A stretch of DNA of 6,073 nucleotides from an uncultured Oscillospiraceae bacterium (GTDB lineage: Bacteria > Bacillota > Clostridia > Oscillospirales > Ruminococcaceae), in NCBI GenBank assembly GCA_958427155.1, contig CAUABB010000095.1, positions 1-6,073 of the forward strand. Direction: 5' to 3'. Under the pieces are notes generated by a model. It worked only from the letters and a program-made list of their open reading frames with translations, was not told the DNA's origin and ran no database searches. The translations under genes and the position numbers were made by a program. Below, piece by piece: positions 1-5,245 of the stretch (the stretch's first letter is position 1; each line of letters begins with the position of its first letter).

Positions 1-651
1 GTTACAACAATAGTTTTGGCAAGCAACTGGATTATTTCAATAGTTGAAAATCAACCAGAAAAAGATAAGTTTGCAAATTTTATCTATCCCTTGGTTATAC
101 AGGATCCTCCCGCTTTTGATGATATATCAAAATTAAAACCATCTACTATTCTTGCCGCTGCGGGTTGGGATCTAATCATTAACGGTGATACGTCAAAATA
201 TGAGAAAGATGAATTCGGTTTTATGACCGTTCCACAGACAGATCTGGAAGTCCACGCCACAAAGCTTTTTGGTGAAGGATTGACTTTTGATCATCAATCG
301 GTGGGAGATGCGGAGTTTTCCTTTACATACAATGAAGAGGCTCAAACCTATAATCTTCCTGATTCTTTGGTGTATTTTTCCAATATTCCTCGCGTTACGG
401 AAATTCAGCGTCAGGATAACCAGATTCACCTTCGGGTTGATTATTTGATTCCCAGCATGGGACTAAATATATCTGATAAAGATGAAAAAGTAACCAAGAT
501 TATGGAGTATATCTTGGAAGAAACACAGGACGGAGGATATAAAATTGTTGCGGTTGAAACCATTCTTAGTGGTAACGCCGTTTTAGGTGAGTCTTCTTCT
601 GAGAGTTCTTCTACTCTCTCCTCTGTTGGAAGTAATGATGATGAGGAATAA
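1..651 (+). CDS. Hypothetical membrane-anchored protein, 5' end missing
   Basis: The frame is open from the first base to a TAA at 649-651, so the true start lies outside the window. The TTG at 16 has no ribosome binding site before it and falls inside a hydrophobic stretch, so I do not take it as the start. About 216 residues are visible. The first 15 or so (VTTIVLASNWIISIV) look like the end of a membrane segment or uncleaved signal anchor. A soluble domain rich in predicted beta strands and acidic residues follows; it includes the segment IQDPPAFDDISKL and a GDTSKYEKDEFGF stretch. The last 25 residues are low complexity: Ser-rich, then ending NDDEE. One membrane anchor followed by a polar domain suggests a protein facing the outside of the cell. 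It resembles uncharacterised clostridial proteins in general style, but I do not recognise a named family and assign no function. It converges on tatD and shares the palindromic terminator with it. Confidence 0.75.
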   Translation, partial: VTTIVLASNWIISIVENQPEKDKFANFIYPLVIQDPPAFDDISKLKPSTILAAAGWDLIINGDTSKYEKDEFGFMTVPQTDLEVHATKLFGEGLTFDHQSVGDAEFSFTYNEEAQTYNLPDSLVYFSNIPRVTEIQRQDNQIHLRVDYLIPSMGLNISDKDEKVTKIMEYILEETQDGGYKIVAVETILSGNAVLGESSSESSSTLSSVGSNDDEE

Positions 652-681
652 TTTAGTCTATAGTGGCGTTTTAATTATTGC

Positions 682-729
682 TAAAAAACAAAAGCGTATG
701 AAATTAATTTCATACGCTTTTGTTTTTTA
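682..729. terminator. Bidirectional intrinsic terminator (perfect 48-bp palindrome)
   Basis: Bases 682-729 form a perfect inverted repeat centred between 705 and 706. The core arm is GCGTATGAAATT, flanked by AAAA, C and a run of six A on the left and by the complementary TTTT, G and six T on the right. RNA from either strand would form a long hairpin ending in a U run. It lies 30 bases after the stop of the plus-strand hypothetical gene and 18 bases after the stop of the minus-strand tatD. It is therefore placed to end both converging transcripts. Confidence 0.93.
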
Positions 730-747
730 CATCACATTTTTAAATAC

Positions 748-1554
748 TTAGTGACTATTTTTACAATAGGATTCTGAAATTCCGAAAAGCTTACAGGTGT
801 TTTGCCTTGCATGATTAATTACCTCTTGGACGGCGACTCCTTTCAAGCGCGCGATTTCCGCTGCTGTATACTGTATCAGATCAGAGGTGCAGGGCTTGCC
901 GCGGAAAGGAACGGGTGCCATATAAGGAGCGTCTGTTTCAAGCAGAAGACGGTTCAAAGGAACTTCCAGAACAGCTTTTTTAATTTTTTGAGCGTTAGAG
1001 AAAGTGACAACCCCTGTAAAACCAATATAATACCCCATTTTTACCAGCTCTTTTGCCGTTTCAGCGGATCCGGAAAAACAATGCACAACACCGTTAGCGG
1101 GAAATTGTCGAATAATTTCAAACATATCTGCCGTTGCTTCACGAATATGAAGAATAACGGGTAACCCCTTTTTCTGCGCCAGTTCCATTTGCATGTAAAA
1201 AATATCTTTTTGAATTTTTTTATTTTCACTGCTATAGTGATAATCTAGGCCGATTTCTCCTATAGCAACCACTTTAGGATGATTCAAAAGGGATTCCAAC
1301 TCTGTTAAAGTATCTTTGTCAAACTCTTCTGCGTTTCCAGGATGGATTCCAACGCTTGCATAAAACCAATCATACTTTTCCGAAAGCATCATTGAAAACT
1401 GTGAGCTTTTAAGGTCACAGCCAATATTTACAACACCGCAAACCCCGTTTTGATGGATTCTGGAAATCACATCTTCGCGATTTTCTGCAAAGGCATCATC
1501 GTCGTAATGCGCGTGAGAATCAAAAATCCCATAAAGATCTTTTGCTTGTTCCAT
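748..1554 (-). CDS. tatD: TatD family metal-dependent hydrolase / DNase
   Basis: This 268-residue protein is complete and of usual length for the TatD family of TIM-barrel, two-metal amidohydrolase-like enzymes. Characterised members are DNases or exonucleases, or act on D-aminoacyl-tRNA; the exact substrate here is not known. The expected metal-site residues are visible: FDSHAHYDD with H14 and H16 near the N-terminus, SVGIHPG at 67-73, GEIGLDYHY with E100 and D104, LHIRE with H136, HCFSG with H158, and LLETDAPY with D208. The PVPFRGKPCTS segment after it matches the usual substrate-site region. The ATG overlaps the metG stop by one base (TAATG on the coding strand). An AAGG lies about 7 bases upstream inside metG, so the two genes should be translationally coupled. 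In many Firmicutes metG-tatD is followed by rnmV and ksgA; here tatD ends directly at the 682-729 terminator. The older Bacillus name for the orthologue is yabD. The family call is very sure, the biochemical activity less so. Confidence 0.95.
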   Translation of the reverse strand: MEQAKDLYGIFDSHAHYDDDAFAENREDVISRIHQNGVCGVVNIGCDLKSSQFSMMLSEKYDWFYASVGIHPGNAEEFDKDTLTELESLLNHPKVVAIGEIGLDYHYSSENKKIQKDIFYMQMELAQKKGLPVILHIREATADMFEIIRQFPANGVVHCFSGSAETAKELVKMGYYIGFTGVVTFSNAQKIKKAVLEVPLNRLLLETDAPYMAPVPFRGKPCTSDLIQYTAAEIARLKGVAVQEVINHARQNTCKLFGISESYCKNSH

Positions 1555-3497
1555 TATCGTACCTTACTTCCCTGCGGAATAGAATCATCGGCAAAAAGAA
1601 CCTTAACCTCGTCGCCTGCATCCGCAGCAAGAATCATACCGTTGCTTTCAACCCCACGAAGTTTGGCCGGCTTGAGATTGGCTACTACAATCACTTTTCT
1701 GCCGACCAGATCTTCCGGGCGATACCATTTTGCAATACCGGAAACGACCTGTCTGTCTCCTTCGCCATCATCAAGAACTAATTTTAATAATTTGTCAGAT
1801 TTTTCAACCTTTTCACATGTTTTAACCAGCGCAACCTTTAGGCTCACTTTTGAAAAATCTTCAATCCCGATCTGCGAAATATTTTCAGTACCTTCCTGTT
1901 TGAAAGCAGCTTTCTTTTCAGATTTTGCTTTCTCTTCCAACTCTTTTTCGAGTTCTGCAAGCATTTTTGCTTCATCAATTCGGTTGAAAAGGGGAGTAGG
2001 CGTTCCTACTCTAGTGCCAGCTTTAATGGCTCCGAACTCCTTAAGCGAATCGAAATTTTTGATATCACAATTAATTTGCCGTAAAATTTCGTCACAGGTA
2101 GACGGCATAAATGGTGCGATCATAACTGCGATAAAACGAATTGTTTCTAAAAGGTTATACAGTACCGTTCCGAGTCTGAACTTTTTCTCTTCTTCTTTTG
2201 CAAGAGCCCAGGGCATGGTTTCGTCGATATATTTATTCGACCGGCGTGCAAGAGACATGATTTCGTCAAGCGCGTCTGCTACCCGGAATTCATCCATATT
2301 ATGACAATATTTTGGGAAGGAGGATAATGCCGTGTTAATCAACTCACGATCAATTTCTTCTGGGGTATCTGAAGGCAGAATTTCTCCTCCGAAATATTTC
2401 TGACTCATCGCAACAGTGCGGTTTACAAGATTTCCCAATGTATTTGCCAAGTCAGAATTAAAGCGGGCAATAATAGTCTCATAGCTGATACTGCCGTCTG
2501 CTGCGTAAGGCATTTCGTGAAGAAGATAATACCGCATTGCGTCAACGCCAAAGCGATTTGCGAGATCGTCAGCATACATGACATTTCCTTTGGATTTACT
2601 CATTTTATCCTGCCCGGAAAGAAGCCATGGATGGCCAAAAATCTTTTTTGGAAGCGGGAGATCAAGCGCCATCAGCATAATTGGCCAGTAAATGGTGTGG
2701 AACCGAAGAATGTCTTTCCCGATAATGTGAACATCTGCGGGCCAGTATTTTTCAAAAAGCTCAGAACTTCCATCCGGATCGTATCCAAGTCCTGTAATAT
2801 AGTTGCTGAGAGCGTCGATCCATACATAGATTACATGCTTGGGATCAAAGGTTACCGGAATTCCCCATTTAAAGGTGGTGCGGGAAACACAAAGGTCCTG
2901 AAGACCAGGCTTTAAAAAGTTATTGACCATTTCGCGTTTGCGGGATTCCGGTTCAATAAATCCAGGATTTTCTTCAATATGCTTCATCAGTCTGTCCTGG
3001 TATTTGCTCATCCGGAAAAAATACGCTTCTTCTTTAGCCGGCTTAACAGGACGACCACAGTCAGGACAACACCCGTCCACTAACTGAGATTCTGTGAAAA
3101 AAGATTCGCAAGGGATACAGTACATCCCTTCGTATTCACTTTTATAAATATCGCCTTGATCATATAATTTTTTAAAAATTTTCTGGACTACTTTTTCATG
3201 ATCGCTGTCTGTGGTGCGAATAAAACGGTTATAAGTTGCCCCCATTTGATCCCAAATAGCTTTGACTTCTCCGGCCACTTGATCAACATACGCTTTGGGA
3301 TCAATTCCGGCTTCTTTTGCGTTTTCTTCAATTTTTTGACCGTGTTCATCGGTTCCGGTAAGAAAATATACGTCAAAACCCTGCATTCGTTTATACCGCG
3401 CAATAGCGTCACTCAGCACAATTTCATAGGTATTGCCAATATGAGGCTTCCGTGAGGTATAGGTAATTGCAGTGGTCAGATAATACTTTTTGCTCAT
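1554..3497 (-). CDS. metG: Methionine--tRNA ligase (MetRS), with C-terminal tRNA-binding domain
   Basis: Cytoplasmic class I synthetase that charges tRNA-Met and initiator tRNA with methionine using ATP. The 647-residue protein is complete. Residues 1-150 start the Rossmann catalytic domain with the HIGH-type motif HIGN at 19-22 and TGTDEHGQKI at 47-56. The zinc knuckle has C127-x2-C130 and C144-x2-C147, plus an extra C143. WIDALSNY (226-233), GKDILRFH (260-267) and GHPWLL precede KMSKS at 298-302. A helical anticodon-binding domain follows, beginning around NSDLANTLGNLVNR. The last ~105 residues, after a Lys/Glu-rich linker, form an EMAP/Trbp111-like tRNA-binding OB fold (FSKVSLKV, KLLKL, VVSGIA, NLKPAKLRGVESNGM). 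I chose the ATG at 3495-3497 because AAGGAG lies 9 bases upstream and the protein then begins MSKKYYLTTAI, typical of the family. A TTG start at 3548 would add 17 atypical residues and sit almost at the transcription start. metG leads a two-gene operon with tatD. Confidence 0.98.
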   Translation of the reverse strand: MSKKYYLTTAITYTSRKPHIGNTYEIVLSDAIARYKRMQGFDVYFLTGTDEHGQKIEENAKEAGIDPKAYVDQVAGEVKAIWDQMGATYNRFIRTTDSDHEKVVQKIFKKLYDQGDIYKSEYEGMYCIPCESFFTESQLVDGCCPDCGRPVKPAKEEAYFFRMSKYQDRLMKHIEENPGFIEPESRKREMVNNFLKPGLQDLCVSRTTFKWGIPVTFDPKHVIYVWIDALSNYITGLGYDPDGSSELFEKYWPADVHIIGKDILRFHTIYWPIMLMALDLPLPKKIFGHPWLLSGQDKMSKSKGNVMYADDLANRFGVDAMRYYLLHEMPYAADGSISYETIIARFNSDLANTLGNLVNRTVAMSQKYFGGEILPSDTPEEIDRELINTALSSFPKYCHNMDEFRVADALDEIMSLARRSNKYIDETMPWALAKEEEKKFRLGTVLYNLLETIRFIAVMIAPFMPSTCDEILRQINCDIKNFDSLKEFGAIKAGTRVGTPTPLFNRIDEAKMLAELEKELEEKAKSEKKAAFKQEGTENISQIGIEDFSKVSLKVALVKTCEKVEKSDKLLKLVLDDGEGDRQVVSGIAKWYRPEDLVGRKVIVVANLKPAKLRGVESNGMILAADAGDEVKVLFADDSIPQGSKVR

Positions 3498-3506
3498 GAT
3501 GCAGTT

Positions 3507-3512
3507 CTCCTT
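3507..3512 (-). promoter_or_regulatory. Ribosome binding site of metG
   Basis: On the minus strand this reads AAGGAG, nine bases before the ATG at 3497. It settles the metG start at 3497 against the longer open frame that reaches 3548. Confidence 0.9.
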
Positions 3513-3516
3513 TTTG

Positions 3517-3536
3517 TTTCCGCGAATGGGCGGAAA
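3517..3536 (-). promoter_or_regulatory. Hairpin in the metG 5' leader
   Basis: On the coding strand the leader carries TTTCCGC, a six-base loop (CCATTC) and GCGGAAA, a perfect 7-bp stem. It ends four bases before the AAGGAG ribosome binding site. No U run follows, so it is not a terminator. It could help present or shield the ribosome binding site or stabilise the 5' end of the mRNA. It is too small to be a T-box or known riboswitch, and a regulatory role is inference only. Confidence 0.45.
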
Positions 3537-3558
3537 ATAATAATACAATTTATAAATT

Positions 3559-3587
3559 ATTATACCAAATTTTTTCTTTTTTGAAAA
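3559..3587 (-). promoter_or_regulatory. Probable sigma-A promoter of metG-tatD
   Basis: Read on the minus strand there is a -10 box TATAAT (3559-3564) preceded directly by TGG (3565-3567), giving an extended -10. A weaker -35 box, TTTTCA (3582-3587), lies 17 bases upstream, and the spacer is A/T rich. Transcription would begin near 3552, giving a leader of about 55 bases. That leader contains the 3517-3536 hairpin and the metG ribosome binding site. Confidence 0.72.
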
Positions 3588-3674
3588 GGATAAACCGGGA
3601 ATGTTAAAATAAATATCGAGATTCAGCCCATCATTTTAGCCATTCCGTGCGAGACTCTAAAAAAATAATTAACG

Positions 3675-3683
3675 TGATATAAT
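3675..3683 (+). promoter_or_regulatory. Probable extended -10 promoter of the small membrane gene
   Basis: TGATATAAT gives an extended -10 (TGN followed by the TATAAT consensus at 3678-3683). At the expected -35 position (about 3655-3660) the sequence is CTCTAA, a poor match, so the extended -10 would have to carry the promoter. Transcription would start near 3690, about 40 bases before the ATG at 3730. It points away from the metG promoter, so 3559-3683 is a divergent promoter region. Confidence 0.55.
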
Positions 3684-3716
3684 TTTATAAAATATAAGAA
3701 TTTCTCTAGGCTTATT

Positions 3717-3722
3717 GGAGGG
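3717..3722 (+). promoter_or_regulatory. Strong ribosome binding site of the small membrane gene
   Basis: GGAGGG lies seven bases before the ATG at 3730. This fixes the start at 3730 rather than the TTG at 3715, which overlaps the binding site itself. A site this strong suggests the reading frame was, or still is, translated. Confidence 0.8.
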
Positions 3723-3729
3723 AAAATAT

Positions 3730-3964
3730 ATGCTGACCAAAGAAAAATTAGAACTGTTTAAAAAACTGAATGGACTGTTGAACCTCATTATTGGTTCGTT
3801 TATCGACGTTTTTATAGGCCATGATGTTTATAGATATTGGGATTATTGTAAATTTCCTGGATTATATGACACACAATCTGCCTCATGGTTTACAAGTTAT
3901 TATTTTTAACGGAATCTTTACGGTTGTTATCTTAGCGATTGCGCTTCTATTAAAATTTTTTTAA
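3730..3964 (+). pseudogene. Small two-helix membrane protein gene, broken by a one-base frameshift
   Basis: The first frame encodes 59 residues (MLTKEKLELFKK...) and stops at TAA 3907-3909. It has an amphipathic, charged N-terminus, a hydrophobic helix at about residues 14-34 with an unusual Asp at 26, and a polar loop with YRYWDYCKFPGLY and QSASWFTS. Directly at the stop, the +1 frame continues with NGIFTVVILAIALLLKFF and ends at TAA 3962-3964; this is exactly the second membrane helix the first frame lacks. Skipping one T of the T5 run at 3903-3907 gives a 77-residue, two-helix protein. The loop and the join look to me like small uncharacterised clostridial membrane proteins, but this is from memory and no function is known. 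The simplest reading is a one-base insertion that inactivates the gene; programmed +1 frameshifting or a sequence error are alternatives. Promoter and ribosome binding site look intact. It is transcribed divergently from metG and converges on the permease gene. Confidence 0.62.
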
Positions 3965-4043
3965 AGAAAAAATAAAAAAGATGTTATCACCGAACCAAAC
4001 AAGCTGATTTTATAAAACATGAAAGATCGATAGAAGTTAAAAG

Positions 4044-5165
4044 CTATAGCCCGGGAAATAAAATTCCAAAAACAATGTAAAAAGCGAGAATGCCAAAGTT
4101 AAAGGCCGAAAAAACCATAAAATATCTCCCCTTAATATCAGGAGATTCCATTGCTAGCTGTTTATAGGAAATCAAGCTTGCCATGGAAGCGATAATGGTT
4201 CCCAATCCGCCGATGTTTGTCCCAATTAAAAGCTGTTTCCACTGGTCAGTGAATCCAGACAGCAGCAAAGCGCTTGGAACGTTGCTGATAACCTGACTTG
4301 CAATGATTGAAATATTTCGTTCCTGCCCCTGTATCATTTGACCGATCAACGTTTGAAATACAGGAATTTGCTGAATGTTGCCGATAAAAATAAAAAAGAA
4401 AACAAAGGTCAGCAGAAGATTGTAGTCGACTTTGAAAAACAAATGAGGATTTATAATTAGAAACGCTACCAAAACAATTCCCAAGAGCCAGAGAACAGGC
4501 AGGAAATTCAACACCGAAAGGATACAAACAGCAAATAAACACAGATAACTGATCAGCTTTATTTTGTTAAACGCTTTTTGAGATGTTTGAGAGGGGACAG
4601 TTATCGGAACGGAGTTGTATGCGAACATGATAATAAAGACTAACAGAATCGCGGCAATCAGCGTATAAGGAAAGATAGCGCCGAAAAATTCGGACAGGGA
4701 AAGTTTGAAAAATGAATAAAGGAAAAGGTTTTGCGGATTTCCGATCGGCGTCAGCATGCTCCCAAGGTTTGCTGCAATGGTCATAAGGGTGATAGTAGTG
4801 CAGATCCTGTTCTTGAATCCCGATACCTTTAAGGTGAAAAGCCCGAGCGGAATAAACGTGATTAAAGAAACGTCGTTTGTAATGAACATGCTGCTGAAAA
4901 AACACAGGGCAATTAATACAAAAGCGATTCCCCTTTGTGTTTTGAAGCATCTCGTCATTTTGCGGCCAATCCAATGGAAGAGCCCCAGTTCTTCCAATCC
5001 GGCTGTGACAAGCATCAGGCAGAATAAAAGAATGAGAGTTTTTTCATCCAAATAAGAAAGATAGTTCATGCTTGGAGGGACAAATATACAAGAAATGAGA
5101 GCTAAAAGCGCAGAAAACACCAAAACCGGTTCCTGTTTTAAGAAATTTAAGACTTTCTGTTTCAT
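4044..5165 (-). CDS. SLC13/CitMHS-like permease of the ion transporter superfamily
   Basis: A complete 373-residue integral membrane protein with about ten hydrophobic segments. The architecture is two inverted repeats, each with a re-entrant signature. The first carries MFITNDVSL (93-101) and GSMLTPIGNPQN (135-146). The second carries SQVISNVPSA (290-299) and GTNIGGLGT (315-323). These pairs are typical of the ion transporter superfamily that includes CitMHS, ArsB/NhaD-like and SLC13 permeases, which move anions or Na+/H+-coupled carboxylates across the cytoplasmic membrane. The substrate cannot be read from the sequence, and an arsenite role has no support because no ars genes are near. The ATG at 5163-5165 is preceded by GGAG six bases upstream, and the stop is TAG. 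It follows purD on the same strand, but a strong terminator lies between them and I see no clear promoter in the remaining 35 bases. Its expression probably depends on read-through or on a promoter overlapping the terminator. No clear terminator follows it. Confidence 0.88.
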   Translation of the reverse strand: MKQKVLNFLKQEPVLVFSALLALISCIFVPPSMNYLSYLDEKTLILLFCLMLVTAGLEELGLFHWIGRKMTRCFKTQRGIAFVLIALCFFSSMFITNDVSLITFIPLGLFTLKVSGFKNRICTTITLMTIAANLGSMLTPIGNPQNLFLYSFFKLSLSEFFGAIFPYTLIAAILLVFIIMFAYNSVPITVPSQTSQKAFNKIKLISYLCLFAVCILSVLNFLPVLWLLGIVLVAFLIINPHLFFKVDYNLLLTFVFFFIFIGNIQQIPVFQTLIGQMIQGQERNISIIASQVISNVPSALLLSGFTDQWKQLLIGTNIGGLGTIIASMASLISYKQLAMESPDIKGRYFMVFSAFNFGILAFYIVFGILFPGL

Positions 5166-5199
5166 AAAAAACTCCGTTTGACTTTAAGAAAACAACCGC

Positions 5200-5229
5200 A
5201 AAAAAGGAGATATCCAGCGGATACCTCCT
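5200..5229 (-). terminator. Intrinsic terminator after purD
   Basis: On the minus strand an 11-bp stem, AGGAGGTATCC paired with GGATATCTCCT (one G-U pair), closes a three-base GCT loop and is followed by six T (5200-5205). It starts 17 bases after the purD stop. It is expected to end the purine transcript and to separate purD from the permease gene downstream, at least partly. Confidence 0.9.
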
Positions 5230-5245
5230 CAATTATTGAGTTGGC

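Noticed and set aside
16..18. TTG at 16 as the real start of the left-hand gene
   Set aside because: The frame is already open from base 1, there is no ribosome binding site, and the TTG interrupts a hydrophobic segment. The gene is cut by the window edge.
1450..2304. Long plus-strand open frame (284 codons) opposite metG and tatD
   Set aside because: It is antisense to two intact conserved genes, its translation is Ser/Phe-rich with no recognisable domain, and it has no convincing ribosome binding site. It is a shadow of metG codon use.
3498..3548. Longer metG start at TTG 3548
   Set aside because: It would add 17 atypical residues, begin about four bases after the predicted transcription start, and ignore the AAGGAG site placed for the ATG at 3497.
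3588..3674. Possible riboswitch, T-box, small RNA or mobile-element end between the divergent promoters
   Set aside because: I found no T-box motif, no extended stem, no terminal inverted repeats and no target-site duplication. The stretch looks like plain AT-rich intergenic DNA.
3821..3964. Independent 47-codon open frame starting ATGATG, overlapping the small membrane gene
   Set aside because: It lacks a ribosome binding site, and its first half runs over the well-formed first frame. Its C-terminal helix is better explained as the displaced end of the gene starting at 3730.
4042..4050. GCTATAGC palindrome at the permease stop codon
   Set aside because: It is eight bases with no loop space or U run, too small to act as a terminator and likely chance.
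4567..4974. Minus-strand open frame of 135 codons within the permease gene
   Set aside because: It is an out-of-frame shadow of the permease, with His/Tyr/Arg-rich composition and no family resemblance.
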